64,000 bases of DNA from an uncultured Prevotellaceae bacterium. GTDB lineage: Bacteria > Bacteroidota > Bacteroidia > Bacteroidales > Bacteroidaceae. Under the pieces are notes generated by a model. That model worked only from the letters and a program-made list of their open reading frames with translations, had not been told where the DNA came from and searched no databases. Shown here piece by piece: positions 26,166 to 34,097 of this stretch. Made by a program: the position numbers and the translations under genes. The DNA is taken from NCBI GenBank assembly GCA_947165505.1, contig CAMVAT010000012.1, forward strand, positions 24,129 to 88,128, in the 5' to 3' direction. Within the stretch, counting starts at the first letter, position 1. Each line of letters starts with the position of its first letter.

Positions 26166-28070
26166 ATGGCAAAAATAAAATGCCCTGAATGTGGCAATAT
26201 GATTGACGAGAAAGCGATAGAGTGCCCGGTATGTGGCACAAAAATCGCTGAGAATATCGTCAGATGTGATCATTGCGGTGAAGTCTTCTTCAAGGATGAT
26301 GGACTTTGCCCCAATTGTCACCGTCCGCCCAAAAAAACGGGAAAGAACAAGACGAATCAGCAGACAGCGCAAGAGAATACGAAAAAAGAAATACAAACTC
26401 CCAGCACCAAGACACAAGAACTTACTGCGTCTGTTGCCGTTGTCTCGAAAGATGAGCCAGAGGGTCCTAATCCCGAACAGCCAGAAGAGGAACAACCTAA
26501 CGAGATGGTGGCAGACGCATCACAGGGCGATACACCCACACAAGCCGAGGAGGAAGCCACAGACACAGACAATTCGTCGAACGAGGATGAGGACAACGAG
26601 AGCAAACCTGTCAAACAGCCGTTTAAACTCAAGGTGGTGCCTATGCTCGTGTCTGTAGCCATCGCTGCCATTATCGGACTTGTCAGCATCTATTTCTATC
26701 GCGACTCGAAAATCGCCAAAGAAGTGTTAGCCTATCAATTGGCAATCGGAAGTACAGACACCCTCGAACTCCAGCATTTTTTATCGCAGTACGCTGATGC
26801 ATCCTTAGAGCGCAAAGACAGCATCAAGATGCGCCTGCAATATCTGCAAGAGGAAAACCGCTCTTGGGGGCAGGTGCTGGCTGAAAAAACAAAAGAGCAC
26901 GTCGGCAATTATATCCAGTCCTTTCCCGACGGTGCTCATTTCAATGAAGCGCAAACGGTCATGGACTCGATAGACTGGGCTGCAGCAGCGTCGGCCAATA
27001 CGGCTTTAGCTTATCATGAGTACCTGAAGGAGCATGCCGACGGCGTGCACGCCACAGAAGCAAAGACCCGTATCTACGGCAGCCACATGGATGTGGTTGA
27101 ACCGGAAGAAAAAGGGTTGGTGATTCAGTCGCTCAACGCTTTTTTCACAGCTGTCAACAAACACGACAAAGAGCAATTTAGGCAATCACTGCACTCACGT
27201 ATCGTCTCTTTTATGGGTACGGAGTCGCCAACGGCCGGTGAAGCCGTCGCTTGGCTTGACCGGCAATATGCGGATGGAGTGCAAAGCATCAACTGGACGC
27301 TCAACGACCAGAGCACCATCACCAAAAAGAAATCAGACATCGCCGCTTATGAATATAAGGTGGAAATTGGTGGTATGATGGATATGCTGAAAAACGGCAA
27401 CGCCACTCAAGACCGATATAAGATAACGGCACGCATGACACCCGACGGTAAAATCTCTTCGGTCGCCATGGTCAAACATGTGCCACAAGAAGGCGAGGCA
27501 GCCAAAAGCAACTCCTCAAGCGCCGACAAACCGAAGCCATCGTCATCCAGCACGACTTCAAGCGGCTCGTCGAACTCAAAGCCCAGTAATAGCACGAGCT
27601 CGAAACCAGCTACAAATACGAAGCCGTCGTCCAGCAGCAAGCCATCCAGTTCAAATACTAAGCCAAGTAGCCAACCCAAAAAGTCAAACACGTCTGGCTC
27701 GAAGACAAATACCTCGTCAAAACCCAGTTCGTCGAACAAAAATAACTCGAATTCGAATAAGTCGAACACGAAGCCGGCCACAAAGACCAACAGCAGCAAC
27801 GCGTCGAAACCTGCAAACAATAAGAGCAATACGTCGAAACAGACAAGCAGCAAGAGCAATACGTCAAATAAGAGCAATACCACCAAGCAAAATAAGACAA
27901 GTACACCCGCCAAAAGTTCAAGCACTTCGAATACATCGAAAAAGACGACGACTTCCGGGAAGACCAATAACAGCTCATCAAAGAAAAGCAACTCGACATC
28001 AAACTCTTCCAATAAAAGCAGCAGCAAAAAAACGACAACAAAGAGTTCAAATACCCAAAATAAGAAATAG
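26166..28070 (+). CDS. Double zinc-ribbon membrane protein with 190-residue Ser/Asn/Thr/Lys-rich tail
   Basis: A 634-residue protein. Two zinc ribbons occupy residues 1-52 (C6/C9/C20/C23 and C34/C37/C48/C51). A Glu/Asp/Gln-rich linker follows, then one membrane helix at about 157-178 (VSVAIAAIIGLVSIYFY). A folded extracytoplasmic part (about 180-440) ends in a SnoaL/NTF2-like region with AVNKHDKEQFRQSLHSRIVS. From about residue 445 to the end the chain is almost only Ser, Asn, Thr, Lys and Pro, encoded by imperfect repeats such as AAGAGCAATACGTC. The tail is basic, disordered and predicted outside the membrane, where it might bind cell wall or anionic polymers (inference). Expression starts behind a structured leader. 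The stop codon lies within the terminator stem. Confidence 0.75.
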   Translation: MAKIKCPECGNMIDEKAIECPVCGTKIAENIVRCDHCGEVFFKDDGLCPNCHRPPKKTGKNKTNQQTAQENTKKEIQTPSTKTQELTASVAVVSKDEPEGPNPEQPEEEQPNEMVADASQGDTPTQAEEEATDTDNSSNEDEDNESKPVKQPFKLKVVPMLVSVAIAAIIGLVSIYFYRDSKIAKEVLAYQLAIGSTDTLELQHFLSQYADASLERKDSIKMRLQYLQEENRSWGQVLAEKTKEHVGNYIQSFPDGAHFNEAQTVMDSIDWAAAASANTALAYHEYLKEHADGVHATEAKTRIYGSHMDVVEPEEKGLVIQSLNAFFTAVNKHDKEQFRQSLHSRIVSFMGTESPTAGEAVAWLDRQYADGVQSINWTLNDQSTITKKKSDIAAYEYKVEIGGMMDMLKNGNATQDRYKITARMTPDGKISSVAMVKHVPQEGEAAKSNSSSADKPKPSSSSTTSSGSSNSKPSNSTSSKPATNTKPSSSSKPSSSNTKPSSQPKKSNTSGSKTNTSSKPSSSNKNNSNSNKSNTKPATKTNSSNASKPANNKSNTSKQTSSKSNTSNKSNTTKQNKTSTPAKSSSTSNTSKKTTTSGKTNNSSSKKSNSTSNSSNKSSSKKTTTKSSNTQNKK

Positions 28071-28109
28071 CAGAAGAGGTGCCGCAAAGCACCTCTTCTG
28101 CTATTTCTT
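28062..28109. terminator. Bidirectional terminator, perfect 21-bp stem
   Basis: 28062-28082 is an exact reverse complement of 28089-28109, with 6-base loop CGCAAA and A/T-rich ends. It serves the convergent zinc-ribbon gene (plus) and DnaJ-like gene (minus), and includes the last codon and stop of the former. Confidence 0.9.
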
Positions 28110-28126
28110 GAAGTGATGGAAAATGG

Positions 28127-28759
28127 TTAAGCCATTTTCATCTGCAATAACAATTCCTTTTGTCGTTCAGACAGATGTTCTGGCAGCATCACCTCGTAGG
28201 TGACAATCAGGTCGCCAGCTACTCCGTTAGCCCCTACCCTGCCCTTTCCTCTGATTTTCACTTTCATGCCGTTTTGGGTCACGGGTTTCACCTTCAACTT
28301 CAACTTTGTGCCATCAGACAATGCGATGATGATGTCGCCACCGAGCAGAGCCGTGTACATATCTATCTTGACCGTCGCCGACAAATCATTATTGACACTA
28401 CGCGGAGAATGACCGCCAAAAATGCTTTCGAAAAAACTGCTAAAACCTTTGCCGCCAAAGTCGCCTAAGTCAATGCCGTCAAAAGGTGAACCAGTAAATG
28501 TCGATGAGCCGCGGGTTTGTTCAAAAGCCTCAGCGTCCCGCCAACGCTCACCATATTGGTCGTATTTCTTGCGTTTGTCAGGGTCTTTGATGACTTCGTA
28601 TGCCTCATTGAGCGCTTGAAACTTAGCCTTGGCTTTCGGGTCGTCCGGATGCAAATCGGGATGAAACAGTTTCGCCCGTTTCAAATATGCTTTTTTCACA
28701 TCAGATTGGGGGATGTCTTTATTTACCCCTAAAATCTTGTAATAATCAACAAATGCCAT
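28127..28759 (-). CDS. DnaJ/CbpA-like co-chaperone, short form
   Basis: A 210-residue J-domain protein. Residues 1-70 are a J domain (DYYKILGVNKDIPQSDVKKA) with the HPD motif in LFHPDLHPDD. Residues about 75-115 form a Gly/Phe region (GSPFDGIDLGDFGGKGFSSF). The rest is a C-terminal substrate-binding region reduced to about one beta domain (GGDIIIALSDGTKLKLKVKP, GDLIVTYEVMLPEHLSERQK). There is no zinc-finger domain, as in CbpA, but CbpA is about 300 residues, so this is a shortened form. It would stimulate DnaK ATPase. A GGAGG Shine-Dalgarno lies 7 bases before its ATG. No CbpM partner is adjacent. Confidence 0.88.
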   Translation of the reverse strand: MAFVDYYKILGVNKDIPQSDVKKAYLKRAKLFHPDLHPDDPKAKAKFQALNEAYEVIKDPDKRKKYDQYGERWRDAEAFEQTRGSSTFTGSPFDGIDLGDFGGKGFSSFFESIFGGHSPRSVNNDLSATVKIDMYTALLGGDIIIALSDGTKLKLKVKPVTQNGMKVKIRGKGRVGANGVAGDLIVTYEVMLPEHLSERQKELLLQMKMA

Positions 28760-28884
28760 ATCTTGTCCTCCATTTTTTTACTAATTTACGTGCAAAAAAC
28801 ATGCCTACTAGACATCTTGTTGGTTAATTCTTGTTAAAGAGGAAGTATCATGAATTATTTTCAAAAAAAATCAGAATTAAATGC

Positions 28885-28913
28885 TTGTATTACAATGATT
28901 TTTTGTAATTTTG
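28885..28913 (+). promoter_or_regulatory. Promoter for rpsA
   Basis: TTG at 28885-28887, 18-base spacer, TAATTTTG at 28906-28913, then CACCC. Leader of about 80 bases follows. Confidence 0.7.
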
Positions 28914-28926
28914 CACCCGATTTTGC

Positions 28927-28972
28927 GCATTCCGCATCAATGCGGGTGCCTCAATATAAAGTCTAACTTTAT
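28927..28972 (+). promoter_or_regulatory. rpsA leader with two hairpins
   Basis: Hairpin 1: GCA-TT-CCGCAT / ATGCGG-G-TGC (28927-28949). Hairpin 2: ATAAAGT / ACTTTAT with a 3-base loop (28956-28972). S1 autoregulates through its leader in other bacteria; whether these hairpins do so here is inference. Confidence 0.4.
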
Positions 28973-28999
28973 TAATTTCTTTATTTTTTAATTAATTTT

Positions 29000-30778
29000 A
29001 TGTCAAACCTTAAAAATGTGCAGCCGTTAGAAGACTTCAACTGGGATGAGTTTGAAAACGGCACCAACGTGAGCATCAGCAAGGAAGACTTGCAGAAAGC
29101 TTACGACGAGACCCTCAACAAAGTGAGCGAACATCAAGTTGTTGATGGTAAAGTAATCTCTGTGGACAAGAAAGAAGTCGTTGTCAACATTGGTTACAAG
29201 AGCGACGGTATTATCCCCGCCAGTGAATTCCGCTACAACCCCGACTTGAAAGTGGGTGATATCGTAGAGGTTTATGTGGAGAATCAAGAGGACAAGAAAG
29301 GCCAGCTGATTCTCTCACACAAGAAGGCACGCCTGAGCAAGAGCTGGGAGCGTGTGAACAACGCCCTCGACAATGAGGAGGTGATCCAGGGTTACATCAA
29401 GTGCCGCACCAAAGGTGGCATGATTGTTGATGTCTTCGGCATCGAGGCATTCCTTCCCGGCAGCCAGATTGATGTGCATCCTATCCGCGACTACGATGTG
29501 TTCGTAGGTAAGACCATGGAGTTCAAAGTGGTGAAAATCAACCAGGAGTTCCGCAATGTGGTCGTTTCTCATAAGGCTTTGATTGAAGCCGAGCTTGAAG
29601 CACAGAAGAAAGAGATTATCAGCAAACTCGAAAAAGGACAGATCCTTGAAGGTACAGTCAAGAACATTACCACTTACGGTGTATTCGTTGACCTGGGTGG
29701 TGTTGACGGACTCGTACATATCACAGACCTTTCTTGGGGCCGCGTAAGCGATCCGCATGAAGTGGTGAGCCTTGACCAGAAAATCAATGTCGTCATTCTT
29801 GATTTCGACAACGAGAAGAAACGTATTGCCCTCGGTCTGAAGCAACTCACCCCGCACCCATGGGATGCTCTTGACAGCAACCTCAAAGTGGGCGACCATG
29901 TGAAGGGTAAAGTAGTCGTTATCGCCGACTATGGAGCATTCGTTGAGATTGCACCGGGTGTGGAAGGCCTGATCCACGTCTCTGAGATGAGCTGGAGCCA
30001 GCACCTGCGCAGCGCACAGGAGTTCCTGCATGTGGGCGATGAGGTAGAGGCTGTCATCTTGACACTCGACCGCGACGAGCGTAAGATGTCTCTCGGTATC
30101 AAGCAATTGCGCGAAGATCCTTGGGAGGCCATCGAAGTGAAATATCCCATTGGTTCGAAGCACACTGCAAAAGTGCGCAACTTCACCAACTTCGGCATCT
30201 TTGTTGAGTTGGAAGAGGGTGTTGACGGCCTGATTCACATCAGCGACCTGTCATGGACCAAGAAGGTGAAGCATCCTTCTGAGTTTACACAGGTGGGCGC
30301 AGAAATCGACGTCGTCGTTTTGGAAATAGACAAGGACAACCGTCGTCTCAGCTTGGGCCACAAGCAGTTGGAAGACAATCCTTGGGACACCTATGAGACC
30401 ATCTACAAGCCCGGCACCGTACATACCGGTAAGATTACTGAGATGATGGAGAAAGGCGCCGTCATTACCCTCAACGAGGGTGGCGAAGGCTTTGCTACTC
30501 CTAAGCATCTTGTGAAGGAAGACGGCTCACAGGCACAGGCTGGCGAAGAACTCGAATTCAAGGTGATTGAGTTCGTGAAAGAAACCAAACGCATTATCCT
30601 CTCACACAGCCGTACTTTCGAAGAGGCTAAAGAAGAGAAGAAAGCACCTGCTCGCAAACAGCATGCAGCCAAGAAAGAGGAAGCCGCAGCACAGATTAAC
30701 AATGTGGCAGCAGGCACTACCCTTGGCGATATCGATGTTCTTGCCGAGCTGAAGGCTAAACTCGAAAAGGGAGAGTAA
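29000..30778 (+). CDS. rpsA: 30S ribosomal protein S1
   Basis: A 592-residue RNA-binding ribosomal protein with six S1 (OB-fold) repeats at roughly 40-110, 125-190, 205-275, 290-362, 376-449 and 460-535. The repeated signatures are clear: GVFVDLGGVDGLVHITDLSW, GAFVEIAPGVEGLIHVSEMS, GIFVELEEGVDGLIHISDLS. The last 50 residues are charged and Ala-rich. Bacteroidetes rely little on Shine-Dalgarno pairing, which makes S1 especially relevant to translation initiation. Single-gene unit with its own promoter and terminator. Confidence 0.97.
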   Translation: MSNLKNVQPLEDFNWDEFENGTNVSISKEDLQKAYDETLNKVSEHQVVDGKVISVDKKEVVVNIGYKSDGIIPASEFRYNPDLKVGDIVEVYVENQEDKKGQLILSHKKARLSKSWERVNNALDNEEVIQGYIKCRTKGGMIVDVFGIEAFLPGSQIDVHPIRDYDVFVGKTMEFKVVKINQEFRNVVVSHKALIEAELEAQKKEIISKLEKGQILEGTVKNITTYGVFVDLGGVDGLVHITDLSWGRVSDPHEVVSLDQKINVVILDFDNEKKRIALGLKQLTPHPWDALDSNLKVGDHVKGKVVVIADYGAFVEIAPGVEGLIHVSEMSWSQHLRSAQEFLHVGDEVEAVILTLDRDERKMSLGIKQLREDPWEAIEVKYPIGSKHTAKVRNFTNFGIFVELEEGVDGLIHISDLSWTKKVKHPSEFTQVGAEIDVVVLEIDKDNRRLSLGHKQLEDNPWDTYETIYKPGTVHTGKITEMMEKGAVITLNEGGEGFATPKHLVKEDGSQAQAGEELEFKVIEFVKETKRIILSHSRTFEEAKEEKKAPARKQHAAKKEEAAAQINNVAAGTTLGDIDVLAELKAKLEKGE

Positions 30779-30808
30779 GAATTTTGCCGATTCCGGCTTT
30801 TATTTGAG

Positions 30809-30842
30809 ACGGGCAGTCACTGACGTGGCTGCCCGTTTTTTA
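30809..30842 (+). terminator. Terminator after rpsA
   Basis: 12-bp stem ACGGGCAGTCAC / GTGGCTGCCCGT (one G-U), loop TGAC, then a T-run. Confidence 0.92.
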
Positions 30843-30923
30843 ATGATTTACCGTATAACGACCATGAAACATACGCCACAGCAGACACACATGTTAACAA
30901 TAATTATATTAAATATTTCAAAT

Positions 30924-30958
30924 CTTTGAACATACGTATTGATATTTTTGCTAATTTT
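30924..30958 (+). promoter_or_regulatory. Promoter region of rpoD with two overlapping -7 candidates
   Basis: TTTG at 30924-30927, then TATTTTTG at 30942-30949 and TAATTTTG at 30951-30958. Spacing to the second is 23 bases. The leader contains a hairpin AAGCAATA / TATTGCTT at 30971-30992. Confidence 0.6.
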
Positions 30959-31030
30959 GCACCGCTTTTCAAGCAATATCTTTCTATTGCTTTGATTATC
31001 AGTATATTAGTACGTTTTAAGAGGTAAAAG

Positions 31031-31903
31031 ATGAGACAATTAAAAATTCAGAAGAGCATTACGAACCGTCAAAGCGAGGCTTTAGACAAGTATTTAGTCG
31101 AAATAGGACGTGCGCCATTGATTACGATTGACGAAGAGATAGAGTTGGCGCAGCAAATCAAAAAAGGAGGTGCCGAGGGAGAACGTGCTAAGAACAAATT
31201 GGTGACATCAAATCTGCGCTTTGTCGTCTCTGTTGCCAAACAATACCAACACCAAGGATTATCACTGACGGATTTGATTGACGAAGGTAATATCGGATTG
31301 ATAAAAGCGGCGCAGAAATTTGATGAGACACGCGGTTTCAAGTTTATCTCTTATGCCGTATGGTGGATTCGGCAAAGCATTTTGCAAGCCATCGCCGAGC
31401 AAAGTCGTATCGTCAGGCTTCCACTCAACCAAGTGGGTTCATTAAATAAAATCAACCATGAGATCAACAAGTTTGAGCAAGAGAACCAACGCCGTCCCTC
31501 TGTAGCGGAACTCTCAGAGGCGACCAACCTTGATGAGGAGAAAATTGGACAGAGTCTGATGGCCGACGGACATCATGTGTCTATCGACGCGCCGTTTCAG
31601 GATGGTGAGGAGAACTGCATGCTTGACGTCATGCCCAGTGGTGACGACAGCCGTACCGACCGGCATGTGGATTACGAGTCGATGGCGGTAGAACTTGAAG
31701 CCGTCCTTTCGCAAGTGCTCAAGGAACGTGAGATTACCATCATCAGGTCGTGTTTCGGCATAGGATGCCATGAGAAGGGGTTGGAAGAAATCGGAGACCA
31801 GTTAGGTCTGACACGTGAGCGTGTACGTCAAATACGTGAAAAGAGCATAGCAAAGTTGCGTGATAGTGGCAACGCACGCATCTTAATGAAATATTTAGGA
31901 TAA
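31031..31903 (+). CDS. rpoD: Primary sigma factor RpoD of the short Bacteroidetes type
   Basis: A 290-residue sigma-70. Region 1.2 begins at DKYLVEIGRAPLITIDEEIE. Region 2 is near-canonical (NLRFVVSVAKQYQHQGLSLT, then YAVWWIRQSILQAIAEQSRI). Region 3 includes RLPLNQVGSLNKINHEINKF. Region 4 ends GLTRERVRQIREKSIAKLRD. Region 1.1 and the large non-conserved insert of proteobacterial RpoD are absent, as in Bacteroides SigA. It recognises the TTTG / TAnnTTTG promoters seen across this window. Confidence 0.93.
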   Translation: MRQLKIQKSITNRQSEALDKYLVEIGRAPLITIDEEIELAQQIKKGGAEGERAKNKLVTSNLRFVVSVAKQYQHQGLSLTDLIDEGNIGLIKAAQKFDETRGFKFISYAVWWIRQSILQAIAEQSRIVRLPLNQVGSLNKINHEINKFEQENQRRPSVAELSEATNLDEEKIGQSLMADGHHVSIDAPFQDGEENCMLDVMPSGDDSRTDRHVDYESMAVELEAVLSQVLKEREITIIRSCFGIGCHEKGLEEIGDQLGLTRERVRQIREKSIAKLRDSGNARILMKYLG

Positions 31904-31919
31904 GTCTACTCTATATCGC

Positions 31920-31950
31920 TCCCTCAACACTCCCTGTTGAGGGATTTTTT
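31920..31950 (+). terminator. Terminator after rpoD
   Basis: 10-bp perfect stem TCCCTCAACA / TGTTGAGGGA, loop CTCCC, then six T. Confidence 0.92.
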
Positions 31951-31970
31951 GTTGATAAATCACAAAGTTT

Positions 31971-32002
31971 TTTGGAAGTCTTTCAGATTTTCCCTAACTT
32001 TG
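31971..32002 (+). promoter_or_regulatory. Promoter for the DUF5686-like gene, start codon at the transcription start
   Basis: TTTG at 31971-31974, 20-base spacer, TAACTTTG at 31995-32002. The ATG follows after 5 bases, the second near-leaderless gene in the window. Confidence 0.8.
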
Positions 32003-32007
32003 TAGTC

Positions 32008-34047
32008 ATGAAACAGATAAAAGCCACAAGATATACCATATCATTGCTGCTGCTTATTCTCATACCCTACGCCACCGTGTCGGCCAATCCGCCAGACACG
32101 GTGGTGCTCAACCGCATGTTCCGCTATGCGGAGCACATACACCCATCAGACACCGTCAGGACGGGAGTGTATATCAAATACGAAATGGATGTGATACGGA
32201 AGAATCTCATTTTGATGTGCATCCCCACATTGTATCATGTATTCAGAGCCAAGCAAAGGCATTTTCTCTGTGAGGAATATACGGAAGTGTCTTTTCTGCC
32301 CAATCGAAAGACGGAGCGCGACAGGAAGAGCCGGTTCAGCAATATACGTAAAAACCGCACCACACTACCTGTCATTTTGCGCTACCTGACACCGCATATA
32401 TACCAGACCACCATTTTTGACAACGACATCCTCTCCCCTTTCGACCGTCATAATGCCTCCTTGTATCGTTATCTGGTTTTGCCGCAGTTTGATGGTCATA
32501 CATGGCTGGTCTTTAAACCTAAGACAGTAAACACACAGACCGTCAAGGGACAGGCAGTGATTGATACAGAGACTGGTCAGATTCTGTCGGCCAAATTCGA
32601 GGGCGAATATGATCACATCAAGTTCTCATTGGATATCACTCTGGGTGACGAGGGCGTGATGTCATTGCTGCCGTCATCATGTTCGCTGCAGGCTTCATTT
32701 GCTTTTCTTGGCAATAAGATGAAAGGCAACTATCATGCTGTATATGGTGTCAAAGTCCCTGAGGGATACTCTTCGCACACTGACCGTGAATTGATAGAGA
32801 AAATACGTCCTGACAGTCTGACTGATGATGAACGGCATATATATGCCGTTCTCGACTCCGCCACTTTAGCCAGAAAGGTGGCCGACAGCATCGCCCCCCA
32901 CCCTGCCCGCTTCAATTTTGCCAAAGATGTATTATGGGACGTGATCGGCGACCGGCTCATCAACCGCACCCGTGGCCATTTTGCGGCAGACAAAGGCTAT
33001 TACCGTATTTCGCCACTGCTAAACCCGCTTTATTTTGGGTATTCCAACCGCAAGGGGATGTATTACCGCTTCCATTTCCGCAGCAGTTACGACATCGACG
33101 ACAACAGGGAATTGGCTATGCGCCTGAAAGCTGGTTATTCCTTTAAATTGAGGCAGTTGTATTTTACCCTACCCTTCATTTATCGTTTTAATAAAAGTCG
33201 TGACGGATATGTGGAATTTGAAATTGGAAATGGCAATAGGATTTTCAATTCCACTGTGATAGAAAAGGTGAAAGCCGAAAAAGGCGATGCCGAGAAATGG
33301 GAAGATATGGATCTGGACTATTTCAAAGATTTCCATTTGTCTTTATCATTCCACGATAATTTGAGCGAACGGTTAGGCATATTGGTCGGCATGAGGTATC
33401 ACAAGCGTACGGCCATCAATAAAGTCGCTTTCATCGAGGCCGACCGGCCTTTGCACTATTATTCGTTTGCACCGTTGCTGGAAGTGCAATTCAGGCCGAA
33501 AGGCATGTTCGGACCGGTGTTCACCCTTGATTATGAACGAGGTCTGAAGGGCATTATACGTTCCAACCAACAATATGAACGTTGGGAGTTCGACCTCTCA
33601 CAAATCATACACCTGCCTGTGACACGTAGGGTGGCATACCGAATCGGAGGCGGTTTTTATACGACCCGTGTAGATAATGTATATTTCTTGGATTATTCAA
33701 ATTTCAAGGAAGACAATATCAGCGGCGGCTGGCATGACGACTGGACCGGAGAGTTTGAATTGCTCAACCGCAATTGGTATAATGCATCTAAATACTACCT
33801 CAGAGCAAACATGACATTCGAGTCGCCCTTGATGATCCTGTCCAGGCTACCACTGATAGGAAGTATCATGGAGAAGGAACGCATCTATTTCAGTGCGCTT
33901 CATGTGCCTGAGATTAGCAATTACTTCGAATTGGGATACGGTTTCACCAACCGGCTCTTTTCGGCTGGTGCATTTGTCTCATTAAAAGAAGGTCGCTATG
34001 AGTCGTTTGGTATCAAGCTCGGATTTGAACTGTTCGACAGTTGGTGA
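32008..34047 (+). CDS. DUF5686-like outer-membrane beta-barrel protein
   Basis: A 679-residue secreted protein. The signal peptide is at 1-30 (ISLLLLILIPYATVSA). The N-terminal part (30-290) is a soluble domain with YRYLVLPQFDGHTWLVFKPK and a TGQILSAKFEGEYDHIKF stretch typical of DUF5686. The rest is a predicted 16-18-strand barrel with alternating aromatic strands, ending FGIKLGFELFDSW. The CarboxypepD_reg-like N-terminal domain common in this family is absent. I chose the ATG at 32008 because the promoter leaves no room for the longer frame. Function of the family is unknown. 50 bases separate it from the helicase gene. Confidence 0.7.
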   Translation: MKQIKATRYTISLLLLILIPYATVSANPPDTVVLNRMFRYAEHIHPSDTVRTGVYIKYEMDVIRKNLILMCIPTLYHVFRAKQRHFLCEEYTEVSFLPNRKTERDRKSRFSNIRKNRTTLPVILRYLTPHIYQTTIFDNDILSPFDRHNASLYRYLVLPQFDGHTWLVFKPKTVNTQTVKGQAVIDTETGQILSAKFEGEYDHIKFSLDITLGDEGVMSLLPSSCSLQASFAFLGNKMKGNYHAVYGVKVPEGYSSHTDRELIEKIRPDSLTDDERHIYAVLDSATLARKVADSIAPHPARFNFAKDVLWDVIGDRLINRTRGHFAADKGYYRISPLLNPLYFGYSNRKGMYYRFHFRSSYDIDDNRELAMRLKAGYSFKLRQLYFTLPFIYRFNKSRDGYVEFEIGNGNRIFNSTVIEKVKAEKGDAEKWEDMDLDYFKDFHLSLSFHDNLSERLGILVGMRYHKRTAINKVAFIEADRPLHYYSFAPLLEVQFRPKGMFGPVFTLDYERGLKGIIRSNQQYERWEFDLSQIIHLPVTRRVAYRIGGGFYTTRVDNVYFLDYSNFKEDNISGGWHDDWTGEFELLNRNWYNASKYYLRANMTFESPLMILSRLPLIGSIMEKERIYFSALHVPEISNYFELGYGFTNRLFSAGAFVSLKEGRYESFGIKLGFELFDSW

Positions 34048-34097
34048 TATACCCTCTTACTCTCATTTTCACAAATCACGCTCACGCACACGATATC

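Noticed and set aside
27407..28116. Long open frames on both strands inside the Ser/Asn/Lys-rich tail
   Set aside because: They are by-products of the low-complexity repeats: compositions are extreme (Leu/Val/Phe-rich or Arg/Gln-rich) with no domain, and the plus-strand zinc-ribbon frame explains the region.
29315..30238. 307-codon antisense frame opposite rpsA
   Set aside because: Shadow of a highly expressed gene with strong codon bias; no domain or promoter.
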